From positions 1 to 64,000 of the forward strand of contig NZ_AYMR01000006.1 in assembly GCF_000633535.1 (NCBI RefSeq): 64,000 nt of DNA. Reading direction: 5' to 3'. Made by a program: the position numbers and the translations under genes. Below the pieces are notes generated by a model. It was not told the DNA's origin and ran no database searches. It saw only the letters and a list, made by a program, of their open reading frames with translations. Each line of letters starts with the position of its first letter. Within the stretch, counting starts at the first letter, position 1. Origin of the DNA: Leifsonia aquatica H1aii. Its GTDB lineage: Bacteria; Actinomycetota; Actinomycetes; Actinomycetales; Microbacteriaceae. Shown here piece after piece: positions 24,992 through 33,671 of this stretch.

Positions 24992-26188
24992 TCAGCCCGC
25001 CGAGCACGCCCCCGAGCTGATCGGGGCGCTTCCGACGGAGGAGAGCACGGGCCGCAGCTCCGACAGGGTGAGCGCGTACCCGGTGTCGGGGTCGACGGTC
25101 GACCGGGCGAACACGACGCCCACCACATCCCCGGCCGAGTCGAGGAGCGGTCCGCCGGAGTTGCCGGGGCGGATGGTCCCGCGCAGCGCGTAGATCTCAC
25201 GGTCGACCGAGCCGCTCTGGTAGATGTCGGTGCCCCGGGCGACGAGCTGGTCGCGCACACGCTGCGGGCTCACCGTGAACGGACCGTCCCCCGGGTACCC
25301 CACGGCGTAGGCCTGAGCGCCCGAGGAGAGGTCCTGCCCGATGTCGAGCGCCGGCGCCGAGAGCCCGGTCACGTCGAGCACCGCGAGGTCGCGCGACGGG
25401 TCGAAGGCGACAAGGGTCGCGCGGTCGACCGTGTCGCTGCCGGACTCGCGTACGACGATGGACGACGCCCCCGCCACGACGTGGGCATTGGTGACGACGC
25501 GGCCGCGCTGCACCACCCAGCCGCTGCCCTCGGAGTCGACGCCGCAGGCAGGCTTGGAGGCGAGCACGGTGACGACGGACCGCTCCGATGCCGAGATGTC
25601 CGCCGGCACCGAAGGGTCGGGAGCCGAGATCGTCTTGATCGACTCGTCGCCCTCGAAGACCTTCGGCAGCCCCGCGCTGGCGAGCGCGTCGTCCATCGCG
25701 CCGAGCACGGTCGACGACGGCACCGGCGCGATGCTGTTCAGGGTGGCGACGACACGGGAGGCGTTCGCGGCCTGGACGACGGTCGCCAGACTCGTCGACA
25801 AAGCGAAGCCGGCGACCAGCCACACCACGACGGCCCAGGTGGCGAGTCCGAGCACGGCGCCGACCAGGGAGTCGAGCCAGCGGATCGGCCCCCGGCGGAG
25901 CACCTTGCCGATCAGGGCGGCGATGCCTCCGGCGATGGCGTAGATCACGCCCGCGCAGACGAGGATGACCACGCCGGCGACGATCGAGCGCTGGGTGACC
26001 CCGGTGAGACCGTACGCGACGCCCCAGCCGACGACGGTGGGTGCGAGGAAGAGCCCCAGTGCGACGCCGCAGCCGAGGCCGACGAGCGAGCCGGCCGCGC
26101 GGATGGCGCCGTTGGTGTAGCCGGCGACCACGGCAAGCACGCCGAGCACCAGCAGCACGACGTCGACCACGATCTCCACGTGCCCCAC
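24992..26188 (-). CDS. MarP-like membrane serine protease with CvpA domain
   Basis: A 398-residue protein: four N-terminal helices (CvpA/colicin V production-like, residues about 5-130), a linker, and an extracytoplasmic trypsin-like domain. The triad is His236 (TNAHVV), Asp267 (SRDLAVL) and Ser344 (GNSGGP), almost at the positions known for mycobacterial MarP. Cys215 and a Cys near the C-terminus could form a disulfide. MarP supports acid and oxidative stress resistance by processing cell-wall hydrolases; the same role here is inferred. Confidence 0.9.
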   Translation of the reverse strand: MGHVEIVVDVVLLVLGVLAVVAGYTNGAIRAAGSLVGLGCGVALGLFLAPTVVGWGVAYGLTGVTQRSIVAGVVILVCAGVIYAIAGGIAALIGKVLRRGPIRWLDSLVGAVLGLATWAVVVWLVAGFALSTSLATVVQAANASRVVATLNSIAPVPSSTVLGAMDDALASAGLPKVFEGDESIKTISAPDPSVPADISASERSVVTVLASKPACGVDSEGSGWVVQRGRVVTNAHVVAGASSIVVRESGSDTVDRATLVAFDPSRDLAVLDVTGLSAPALDIGQDLSSGAQAYAVGYPGDGPFTVSPQRVRDQLVARGTDIYQSGSVDREIYALRGTIRPGNSGGPLLDSAGDVVGVVFARSTVDPDTGYALTLSELRPVLSSVGSAPISSGACSAG

Positions 26189-26280
26189 GATGCCGCACGA
26201 TGCTGGGCGCAGCCTCCACCCCGGGTGAGCATCCTCTGGCCCTTGCCTCCGAGAGGGCCCGCAGGGCGACCAGGACGGAG

Positions 26281-26308
26281 CCGGGGAGGCGGAGCGCCGC
26301 CTCCCCGG
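26281..26308 (-). terminator. GC-rich hairpin after the copper operon
   Basis: CCGGGGAGGCGG pairs perfectly with CCGCCTCCCCGG around an AGCG loop. It lies 7 bases beyond the stop of the CopC-like gene in the direction of transcription. There is no T tract, so it is intrinsic-like rather than canonical. Confidence 0.6.
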
Positions 26309-26314
26309 CCCTGG

Positions 26315-27073
26315 TCACATCGTGCGGTCGGACCCGGCGCCCGGGTCGGCGCCCGGCTTCTGCTCCGTTTCGGCACCGTCGTCCGTGCCGTCGCCCGCGG
26401 GGGCGGCGGCCGGCTTGCGCCGGGCGGTCACGACGACGATCACGACGCCGGCCACCGCCAGCACGACGATCGCGATCGCGATGCCGATCACCAGGCCGAG
26501 GCCCGAGTCGCTCGCGGCGACGGTGGGCTGCGGGCTCGCCGCGGTCACCAGCGGTGCGGAACCCCCCGAGGTCGCCTCCGGGGTCGCCGGGTCGGAGGCC
26601 GCGGGAGCCTCCGTCGCGGGCGTGCCCGCAGCGGCCCCGCACGCGGTCTTCTCGGTGCCGGCCGCCTCGGCCGCACCCGCGGGCGGCTGGTAGGCGAACG
26701 CGTACGAGTTCGACACCGTGTGCCCGTCCGCGGACACGATCTGATAGGTCACCGTGTAGGAACCGGCGCCGCCCAGGGCGACCGGGGCGCTGACGTTGCG
26801 GTCGGCGACCGTCGCGCACCCGGTCTCGAAGTGACGGGTCGCCGCATCCGGGCCGGTGACCGTCAGCAGCGTGCTCGAGCCGTCGCCGGCCAGGTCGAGC
26901 ACCCGGTCGTTGAAGGTCAGCGTCACCGTGCTCGGCGGTGCGGTCACCGTCGAGTCCGCCGCCGGATCGCTGCCGACGAGGTAGTCGTGGGCCGACGCGG
27001 CCACGGCGGGCAGCAGAGCGAGGGCGAGGGCGGCGGCGAGGCCGGCCGTCGCGGCGAGGGTGCGGCGGATCAT
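26315..27073 (-). CDS. CopC domain copper-resistance protein with C-terminal anchor
   Basis: A 252-residue exported protein. The signal peptide ends at SAHDYLVGSDPAADS, leaving the N-terminal His that chelates Cu(II) in CopC proteins. The IVSADGHTVS segment carries the second conserved copper ligand. A Pro/Thr/Ala linker and one transmembrane helix (about 195-220) tether it. Its ATG overlaps the YcnI stop by four bases. It probably delivers or buffers copper at the outer face of the membrane. Confidence 0.9.
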   Translation of the reverse strand: MIRRTLAATAGLAAALALALLPAVAASAHDYLVGSDPAADSTVTAPPSTVTLTFNDRVLDLAGDGSSTLLTVTGPDAATRHFETGCATVADRNVSAPVALGGAGSYTVTYQIVSADGHTVSNSYAFAYQPPAGAAEAAGTEKTACGAAAGTPATEAPAASDPATPEATSGGSAPLVTAASPQPTVAASDSGLGLVIGIAIAIVVLAVAGVVIVVVTARRKPAAAPAGDGTDDGAETEQKPGADPGAGSDRTM

Positions 27074-27798
27074 GCCCGCACCTTACCGCGGCGCACGAGC
27101 GCCAGCACGGAGATCACCAGGGCGATCGCACCCAGGGCGAGGCCGCCGATCCCGAGCCCGATCGAGACGGCCGTCGCGGCTGTCCCCGCTGCGATCGGCT
27201 CCGGGGCCGAGGTGCTGGTCGCCACCTGCGTGGTCATGGTGCCGCCGTCCTCGGCCGGGGCCGGGTCGTTCACGTACAGCGTGGGGGCCGGGTGCTCCGG
27301 CTCCTTCCCCGAGGCGGGCGTGGGCTGGGCCCAGTCCACGACGGTGCCGTCGGAGTAGTACTGGTGCGTCGGGAGCGCGATCGACCCGGTGTCGGGAACC
27401 GCACCGGCCGAGATCGTGAACTCCTGGAACTGCCCGGGGGCGATCTGCGTGCCGCTCTCGGCCGTCCAGGTGATCCGCACCGGTGCCTCGGTGATCGTGC
27501 CGTCGTCCGTCTTCACGGGCGTGGCGAGCGTCTCGGTGTCGACCGAGGCGGTCCAGCCCGGGATCGGCTGGTAGCTGACGGAGGTGAACGGCGTCGCGGT
27601 CGGCAGGTCGACCACCAGCTTCACCGTGCCCGCAGTGGCGGACTCGGTGGGCACCTTGAACGTGAGGGTGGCGTAGCTGCCGGGCGTCGCCGCATCGGGC
27701 GTGACGTGCACGTGCGCGCTGGCGGCGAGCGGTGCGGCCAGCAGCAGGAGTGCGGTGGTGGTGGCCGCGACGGAGGCGGCGAAGGTCGTCTTCTTCAT
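27070..27798 (-). CDS. YcnI family (DUF1775) copper-binding protein
   Basis: A 242-residue exported protein. After the signal peptide the mature N-terminus begins HVHVTPD, which holds the metal-binding His. ATLTFKVPTES, PGWTA and a Trp-containing WTAES segment fit the DUF1775 fold, for which a Cu(II) site has been shown in Bacillus. A single helix (about 210-235) anchors the C-terminus. It is the middle gene of the copper operon. Confidence 0.9.
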   Translation of the reverse strand: MKKTTFAASVAATTTALLLLAAPLAASAHVHVTPDAATPGSYATLTFKVPTESATAGTVKLVVDLPTATPFTSVSYQPIPGWTASVDTETLATPVKTDDGTITEAPVRITWTAESGTQIAPGQFQEFTISAGAVPDTGSIALPTHQYYSDGTVVDWAQPTPASGKEPEHPAPTLYVNDPAPAEDGGTMTTQVATSTSAPEPIAAGTAATAVSIGLGIGGLALGAIALVISVLALVRRGKVRA

Positions 27799-27874
27799 GA
27801 GGGTCCTTGGTCTCTACAGGGTCGTCGAATGCGCGTGCGCGCATGCGGACCACCCCGAGGAAGCGGGGGGACCG

Positions 27875-28510
27875 TCAGAGCGCGCCGACGAGCGCCGGAG
27901 GTCCGCGATACCGCAGCCGCGCGAGGGGGAGGCCCAGGTCGCGCAGGCGGGCCGGCTCGGCCGCGGCGACGGCGGAGACGACGGCGACGACCCGCACGGG
28001 GATCGGCGCGATTCCGGCGACCAGCTCCGCGAAGCGCACCACCCCGACCCGGGCCGTCTGGAAGAGGCTCCAGAACGCGCGCTCGCCGAAGCGCAGCGCC
28101 ACGACGGTGACGAGCACCGCGGCGGCGTGGGTCAGCCACATCGAGGGAGCGGTGGGGTCGGCGTGCGAGGCCGGCATGGTCGCGCCCGTCATCGTCAGGT
28201 GTGCACCCGCGTGCAGGTGCCCCGAGGGGACGGTGCCGTCGGCCGCCACGAATCGCGCGGTGCCATCGCCCAGGCTGAACAGCGCGTGGAACAGGAACTG
28301 GCTCAGCACGACCGACGCCGTCAGCCGCCACAGCGAGAGACGCCGCGACGTCAGGGCGATGGAGGCGATGGTCGCGAACGCGAGGCTCAGCGCCACGGGG
28401 ACGACGCCCGGTGCCGCACCGCCGCCGGCCACGTGGAACAGGGCCGCGACGAAGATCGCGACCGCGGACGCGAGGGCGCCGCGCGTCGCGCGTGCCGGCC
28501 TCGATCCCAT
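27875..28510 (-). CDS. Membrane protein of a copper operon with His/Met-rich loop
   Basis: A 211-residue membrane protein with about four to five helices. A loop at residues 98-128 is rich in copper-type ligands: His98, His100, His104, Met107, Met112, His116, Met124 and His128. GAGGA lies seven bases before the ATG at 28510. It precedes YcnI and CopC on the same strand with a 76-base gap. The loop and context suggest copper binding or transfer, but I know no characterised member, so the function stays open. Confidence 0.7.
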   Translation of the reverse strand: MGSRPARATRGALASAVAIFVAALFHVAGGGAAPGVVPVALSLAFATIASIALTSRRLSLWRLTASVVLSQFLFHALFSLGDGTARFVAADGTVPSGHLHAGAHLTMTGATMPASHADPTAPSMWLTHAAAVLVTVVALRFGERAFWSLFQTARVGVVRFAELVAGIAPIPVRVVAVVSAVAAAEPARLRDLGLPLARLRYRGPPALVGAL

Positions 28511-28623
28511 CGGTCCGTCCTCACTCGTCGTCCCCACCCGTCGCGAGGGGTTCGGAGTCAGTCTACGGAACGGATCGCACCCTCCCGCGCGGGGCTGGCG
28601 GCGCAGACCCACGGAGCAGTATC

Positions 28624-29082
28624 GTGCCGACCGTGGACGAGGTCATGAGGTTCCGAGCCCTGCTCCAGCTCGACGGCGCGACGGCGACGGGGATCGTCGT
28701 CCCGCCCGAGGTGGTGGACGGGCTCGGCGGTGGCGGGCGCATCCCCGTGCGCGCCACGGTCGGGGGGATCGAGTACCCCAGCTCCGTGGCCATGCGCGCG
28801 GGTCAGGCGAAGCTCCCCGTCAGCGCGGAGATCCGCTCGCGCGCCGGGATCGCGGCCGGTCAGGAGGTCGACGTGGAGCTCGTGCGCGACGACCAGCCGC
28901 GCACGGTCGCCGTCCCGGACGATCTGGCCACCGCCCTGGCCGCCGTGCCGGGGGCGCGCGAGCGCTTCGACGCCCTCTCGGCCAGCGCTCGCAAACGGCA
29001 TGTGCTGGCGGTGGAGGGAGCGAAGGCTCCCGAGACCCGGTCGCGCCGCGTGGCCGGCATCCTGGCGGAGCTCGGGGCCTGA
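28624..29082 (+). CDS. YdeI/OmpD-associated family protein (DUF1905)
   Basis: A 152-residue soluble protein. The N-terminal two thirds (RFRALLQLDGATATGIVVPPEVV and following) form the DUF1905 beta-barrel. The C-terminal segment FDALSASARKRHVLAV plus the Arg-rich helix matches the YdeI/OmdA region. I prefer the GTG at 28624, which has GGAG about 8 bases upstream; the ATG at 28645 is possible. YdeI is linked to peptide resistance in enterobacteria, but the role in actinobacteria is unknown. Confidence 0.8.
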   Translation: MPTVDEVMRFRALLQLDGATATGIVVPPEVVDGLGGGGRIPVRATVGGIEYPSSVAMRAGQAKLPVSAEIRSRAGIAAGQEVDVELVRDDQPRTVAVPDDLATALAAVPGARERFDALSASARKRHVLAVEGAKAPETRSRRVAGILAELGA

Positions 29083-29158
29083 GCTGAGCCCACTGCTCCT
29101 CTTATAGGGGGTCCGATGCGCGGCCTCCGGCGCGTTCGCTCCGGTTATCCTGTGCAGC

Positions 29159-29839
29159 ATGGCCGACGTGAGCAGCACGGGAGGGTGGAGCAGGCGGGTG
29201 CTCGTGGTGGAGGACCACGCCCTGATGCGCTCCCTCGTCGCCGATGCGTTCCGGCAGCGCGGGTTCGAGGCGACGACGGCGTCATCGGCCCCCGAGGCCC
29301 TCGCCGCTCTCGACCAGGCCGACCCCGACCTCCTCGTCACCGACATCGACCTGGGCGATCGGCCGAACGGTGTCGAGCTCGCGACGATCGTCCGCGAGCG
29401 TGCGCCCCATGTCGCCGTGCTGTTCCTGAGCAACCTCCCCCGGGAGGCCGCGGCCGCGCGCGCCCGGGGCACCGTGGCCGACGCCTCCTACGTCAACAAA
29501 TCGGCGGTCGAATCGGTCGACGAGCTGGTGGACGCGGCCGAGGCGGTCCTCGCCGACCGCCCGATCACCCGGGACCGCGCGGGCAGCGGGCGACGGGACG
29601 CCCTGCTCCGGCTGAGTCCCGCCCAGCTGGAGACCGCGCGCCTGCTCGCCGGCGGGCTCACCAACGCCGAGATCGCCCGTCGCCGGGGCATCTCCGTGCG
29701 GGCCGTCGAGAAGAGCGTCGAGCGGGTCTTCCACGCCCTGGGGCTCACCGCGGGTGACGGGACGGCTGGGACGGCTCCGCGGGTCGCCGCGGCGACGCTC
29801 TACGTCACCACCTTCGGCGACGCCGACACCGGGCTATGA
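29159..29839 (+). CDS. Response regulator with LuxR-type HTH
   Basis: A 226-residue NarL/FixJ-type regulator. The receiver domain shows VVEDH (16-20), the phosphoacceptor Asp62 in LLVTDIDLG, and the conserved Lys in SYVNKSA. The LuxR HTH reads LTNAEIARRRGISVRAVEKSV. The stop overlaps the ATG of the membrane kinase gene (ATGA), so the two form a two-component pair. Targets are unknown. Confidence 0.88.
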   Translation: MADVSSTGGWSRRVLVVEDHALMRSLVADAFRQRGFEATTASSAPEALAALDQADPDLLVTDIDLGDRPNGVELATIVRERAPHVAVLFLSNLPREAAAARARGTVADASYVNKSAVESVDELVDAAEAVLADRPITRDRAGSGRRDALLRLSPAQLETARLLAGGLTNAEIARRRGISVRAVEKSVERVFHALGLTAGDGTAGTAPRVAAATLYVTTFGDADTGL

Positions 29840-31533
29840 CCGACGTCGCCCGGAGGCGCACGCGCAGGCTCATCGCGCGCGCGACCGGGAGCTCGGCCAT
29901 CACCGTCTGGACGTGGGCCATCACCGCCCCCTTCGCCCTCACCGTGATGTCCGGTCTGCAGTACATCCAAGGGGGTCCGGGGGCGGTGCTCGCGCTCTCG
30001 ATCACGCAGCACCTCGCCGTCGGTGTGCTGCTGGCCGGTGCGTGGGCCGTGCTCCGCGTGACTCCGGCGCGGATCCGGGTCGTCGTGGTGTTCGCCCTCT
30101 TCGCCGGCATCGGTGTGCTGCGTCCCCTTCTGTTCCTGGCCGTCGGGCGCATCCTCGACATCCCGGTCGAGACCGGCGACCTGGCGGGGCGGATCGCCAT
30201 CAACGTCGTCACGACGGTGACGATCTTCACGCTGATCGCCGTCGGCGTCGACCTCGTGCGCGACCACCTCGGCGTCTACCGCCGGCTTCGTGCCGCGCAG
30301 CGCGCGACCGAACTGGACGCGGAACGTGCGGCGCTGCGCGTCAGCAGCATGCGGCACGCGGCCGTCGACGATGTGCTCGCCGAGATCGAGCGCGCCGCGA
30401 CGAGCGCTGGCGGCCCCCTGCGGGCGAGCGAAGCGGCCCGAGTGCTGCGCGGACTCGCCACCGATGTGGTGCGCCCGGTGAGCCACTGGCTCTACGAACG
30501 GGAGGACGCCGCACCGGCCGGCGCCGGCGAGACGCCGCGAGTGCGGCTGCGCGACTGGGTGCTCACCCTCCACGGCGGAGCCCAGGCGGCCCCACCCCTT
30601 CTGCTCGCGGTGCTCTTCGCCGCCCTGGTCACCCCGTTCGGCCTCACCCAATACGGCTTCCTCTCCTGCGCCCCGGCCCTCATCGCGGGCCTGATCGTGG
30701 TCGCCGCAGGCAACCTCGCCGTCTCGCGAGTGCTCGTCCGCTCGCCGCGACGATTCCGGGCACTCGTCCTCGTCATCGGCTACGTGACGGTCGGCGTGCT
30801 CCTCTCGCTGGCGACCGATGCGGCGATCCGCTGGCAGGGTCTGCACCCCCACTTCATCTGGTTCGAGGCCATCACGTACCCGCTGATCGCGCTCGCCGTG
30901 GCGCTGGTCGTCTCGCTCTCGGCACGCATCCGGCTCGATCAGCATGTGCTCGAGGCGGCCGTGCAGACCAGCGTGCTCGACGCCGCCCGGCTCCGCGCCG
31001 ACTACGACCATCAGCGCGCCGCTCTGGCCCGGATGCTCCATTCGGGAGTGCAGTCCGAACTCATCGCCGCTGCGCTGGTCCTCGCCGCCGGCGACGCGGA
31101 TGACGCGGACGACGCATCCGGGGATCTCCGCGCCGTCGTCGACCGTGTCCGGGTGGAGCTGCTCGCCCCGCCGGAGGCGCCCGACCCGCAGCAGCGGGTG
31201 CGTGCCCTGGTCGAGAGCTGGCGGTCCGCCGTCGCGCTCCAGGCCACGGTCGCCGTCGACGCCTGGCCGCGCCTGCTCGAGCCCGCGCGGTGCGACGCCG
31301 TCGTCGATGCGATCTCCGAGGGGCTCGCCAACGCCGTCCGGCACGGCGATGGCAGCCCCGTGACCCTCGACGTCGAGCCCCACGGGGCGACCGGCGTGTC
31401 GGTCGTCGTGTCCTCCGGAGGAGTGCTGACAACGGCCTCCCCCGGAATCGGGCTGCGGCAGCTCGCGGAGCAGGCGGCGGTCGAACTGCGGGAGTCCGAT
31501 GGTCGCGTCGAGCTCGCCGTCGTCGTGCCGTGA
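29836..31533 (+). CDS. Membrane sensor histidine kinase, atypical HisKA_3 type
   Basis: A 565-residue protein with two blocks of hydrophobic helices (about residues 20-135 and 250-370). A short phosphoacceptor-like helix follows, ARMLHSGVQSEL, in which His402 would be phosphorylated; the usual acidic residue after this His is Ser. The C-terminal ATP-binding domain has an N box (SEGLANAVRHG) and PGIGLRQL as a G box, but the intervening D box is poor. It is translationally coupled to the response regulator upstream. The stimulus is unknown. Confidence 0.75.
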   Translation: MTDVARRRTRRLIARATGSSAITVWTWAITAPFALTVMSGLQYIQGGPGAVLALSITQHLAVGVLLAGAWAVLRVTPARIRVVVVFALFAGIGVLRPLLFLAVGRILDIPVETGDLAGRIAINVVTTVTIFTLIAVGVDLVRDHLGVYRRLRAAQRATELDAERAALRVSSMRHAAVDDVLAEIERAATSAGGPLRASEAARVLRGLATDVVRPVSHWLYEREDAAPAGAGETPRVRLRDWVLTLHGGAQAAPPLLLAVLFAALVTPFGLTQYGFLSCAPALIAGLIVVAAGNLAVSRVLVRSPRRFRALVLVIGYVTVGVLLSLATDAAIRWQGLHPHFIWFEAITYPLIALAVALVVSLSARIRLDQHVLEAAVQTSVLDAARLRADYDHQRAALARMLHSGVQSELIAAALVLAAGDADDADDASGDLRAVVDRVRVELLAPPEAPDPQQRVRALVESWRSAVALQATVAVDAWPRLLEPARCDAVVDAISEGLANAVRHGDGSPVTLDVEPHGATGVSVVVSSGGVLTTASPGIGLRQLAEQAAVELRESDGRVELAVVVP

Positions 31534-31592
31534 GTCCCCGACGGTGCTGTCGTACCACCCGTACCGGGCTCCTCCGGTATTCGTTCATGCGG

Positions 31593-31604
31593 ATACGTTC
31601 GTAT
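31593..31604. promoter_or_regulatory. Inverted repeat in the 265-base gap before the exported protein gene
   Basis: ATACG-TT-CGTAT is a perfect 12-base inverted repeat in a locally AT-richer stretch. The gap 31534-31798 holds no convincing gene. The element may be a binding site, perhaps for the response regulator at 29159; this is speculative. Confidence 0.3.
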
Positions 31605-31798
31605 GGATCGGAGCCCCGCATCCGCGCAAGAGTCGAGCCGGGGCGCTTCTGCGCGACCCGAACGCGCGGGATGCGCCCCAGCGGCGGCCGAGTTCCGTAG
31701 GTACATGGAATCCATTCGTCTGCATTGATAGAACCTTCAGGCGAAATGGGGTAGAAAGGATCGGGTACGCCCCCGCCCCTGCCCCCAGGAAGATCAGC

Positions 31799-32893
31799 TT
31801 GCCCCGTTCCACTGCCTCCCCGCGGCCTCGCCGCGGTTCTCGTGCACCCCTCGTGGTCGAAGTGGAACGGCAGTCCGAGCTGACGGCCGACCCGGTCGAC
31901 GACTTCACACGCGGCGAGCACCTGATCGCAGCGGATGCCCCCCAGGAGCAGGTCTACGGCAGCCGGCGCGCCCGGCTCGAGGCAGAGCGGACCCGTCCGC
32001 GCAAGCGGGAACGGGTGGTCGTCAAGCCGATCGTCGGTTCCCGGATGGCGGCGGCTCCGGCTCCGCGGCGCACGACGTCTGCTACCACCGCGCTCGAATC
32101 CGCGCGCGGCGGCGTCCTGCGGCGGCTGCGTGGCACCGGCCGACCCGGCGAGCACCGCCGCCGGGGCTTCCACGTCGTCGTCGCGCTCGCGCTGACGGCG
32201 TTCTTCGGCACTGCGGCGCTGCCCGCGTACGCGACCACCAGCGAGGGATCGGCCGTCGGAACGGCTCGCACCGCGCTCGCCGTGCAGACGCTGACCGGGG
32301 GCACCACAAACGCCACCCAGGTCGTGCTGCGCGACGGCCTCGACGTCCAGGAGAGCCCGCAGGCCCTGGACTCGACCACCAACAGCACGGTCTCGCCCAC
32401 GGTCCAGGCCCTCGCCATCCAGCTGATGGGCGCCGTCGCCTCCGGCCGGCTCGTCGGTTCGACGCCGAACCATCTCCCTGAGATCGCGGACCTCGCCGAG
32501 GGCAGGGCCGTCCAGGGCTGCGGGGTCGACTACCGTGTGCTGCAGACCATCTCCTTCGCCCTCGCCCACTACAGCCAGGTCGGAGTCTCCGACATCAACC
32601 GTCGCTGCACGGGCCAGATCGAGGGCGCCGGAACCGAGTCGGCCCACTACGCCGACGGTGGCGGCCACGCGCTCGACTTCTATCTGCTGAACGGCTCCCC
32701 GCTGACCGGCGGGGACGCCCACTCGCTCGAGCTCATCCGCCTGCTCGACCCGATCGTCCCGGCCGGCACCGGACTCGGCCAGCTCAACTGCCGCAGCTCG
32801 ATCAGCCTCGACAACTTCAAGCCGTTCGACGACACCTGCAACCACGTGCACATCGACTTCCTCAAGGCGCAGGGCACGACGATCAAATACTGA
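31799..32893 (+). CDS. Exported or anchored M15/VanY-like protein
   Basis: A 364-residue protein. I chose the TTG at 31799 because AGGA precedes it by about nine bases. The first ~120 residues are Arg-rich and unstructured, then one hydrophobic helix (about 122-142) anchors or exports the rest. The C-terminal domain shows SAH (His283), GHALD (Asp293) and NHVHIDF (His349, His351), an arrangement like the zinc site of M15 D-Ala-D-Ala peptidases, but with three extra residues between His and the GxAxD motif. Four Cys suggest disulfides. Peptidoglycan action is inferred. Confidence 0.65.
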   Translation: MPRSTASPRPRRGSRAPLVVEVERQSELTADPVDDFTRGEHLIAADAPQEQVYGSRRARLEAERTRPRKRERVVVKPIVGSRMAAAPAPRRTTSATTALESARGGVLRRLRGTGRPGEHRRRGFHVVVALALTAFFGTAALPAYATTSEGSAVGTARTALAVQTLTGGTTNATQVVLRDGLDVQESPQALDSTTNSTVSPTVQALAIQLMGAVASGRLVGSTPNHLPEIADLAEGRAVQGCGVDYRVLQTISFALAHYSQVGVSDINRRCTGQIEGAGTESAHYADGGGHALDFYLLNGSPLTGGDAHSLELIRLLDPIVPAGTGLGQLNCRSSISLDNFKPFDDTCNHVHIDFLKAQGTTIKY

Positions 32894-32920
32894 TCGGAAC
32901 AGGCCGACCTGCGATCGTCA

Positions 32921-32942
32921 GTCGCCCTTCACGCGGGGCGAC
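32921..32942. terminator. Small hairpin between convergent genes
   Basis: GTCGCCC and GGGCGAC, seven-base arms with an eight-base loop, lie in the 58-base gap between the M15-like gene and the Nudix gene. It could serve both strands; there is no T tract. Confidence 0.35.
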
Positions 32943-32951
32943 GCCGTGACC

Positions 32952-33608
32952 TCAGGAGAAGAGGTTCAGTGCCGCCCACTGCAGGAGGATGACCGTCTTG
33001 CCGTCGGCGATGCGGCCGTCGGCGATCATCGCGAGCGCGTCATCGTAGGGCACGACGACCGGTTCGATCTCCTCGCCCTCGGCCTCGACCCCTCCGCCTC
33101 CCGCAATCTCGGCCGGGCGGTAGGGGGCAGCGTAGAAGTGGACGCGTTCGGTCACCGAGCCCGGGCTCATGTAGAGGTCGAAGAGGTGCTCGAGCTCGCC
33201 GATGCGCACGCCGAGCTCCTCCGCGGCCTCGCGCCGGATCGCCTCGTCGGGGGCGTCGCCGTCGAGCAGGCCGGCGGCGGCCTCCACCAGCATCCCGTCG
33301 GGGTGGCCGTTCACGTAGACGGGGAGGCGGAACTGGCGGGTCAGCAGCACCGTGCGGGCCGCGGGGTCGAAGAGCAGCACGGTTGCGCCGTTGCCGCGAT
33401 CGTAGGTCTCACGCGACTGGGTGGTCCAGGAGCCGTCGCGGCCCCGGTAGTCGAAAGTGGTCCGCCGCAGGACGTGCCAGCCGTCGGAGGTGACCTCGAC
33501 GTCACGTACGCGGACGTCCGGGTTGCCGGTCAGGTCGCGACCGGTGCGGTGAAGCCCCGTGCGCCCGCGGCCGTCCGGCTCGTCGTGCCCCCGCCGCGCA
33601 TCGCTCAT
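32952..33608 (-). CDS. Nudix hydrolase, ADP-ribose/nucleotide-sugar pyrophosphatase type
   Basis: A 218-residue protein from the ATG at 33608 (a GTG at 33614 is possible). The Nudix box runs from GLLDGDAPDEAIRREAAEELG and contains all catalytic Glu residues. The preceding TRQFRLPVYVNGHPDGMLVE segment and the following LYMSPGSVTERVHFY segment are typical of the NudF/NudK group, which hydrolyses ADP-ribose or GDP-mannose. It faces away from the membrane-protein operon at 33672. Confidence 0.88.
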   Translation of the reverse strand: MSDARRGHDEPDGRGRTGLHRTGRDLTGNPDVRVRDVEVTSDGWHVLRRTTFDYRGRDGSWTTQSRETYDRGNGATVLLFDPAARTVLLTRQFRLPVYVNGHPDGMLVEAAAGLLDGDAPDEAIRREAAEELGVRIGELEHLFDLYMSPGSVTERVHFYAAPYRPAEIAGGGGVEAEGEEIEPVVVPYDDALAMIADGRIADGKTVILLQWAALNLFS

Positions 33609-33671
33609 ATCCACGAGCCTAGCGGCCGTCGAGACGGCACGATGTGCCGCGAAAACGGGCGAGACGGCGGA

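Noticed and set aside
31534-31798. A protein-coding extension upstream of 31799.
   Set aside because: The stretch lacks an RBS-supported start, has palindromic AT-richer elements, and its translation is of low-complexity shadow type.
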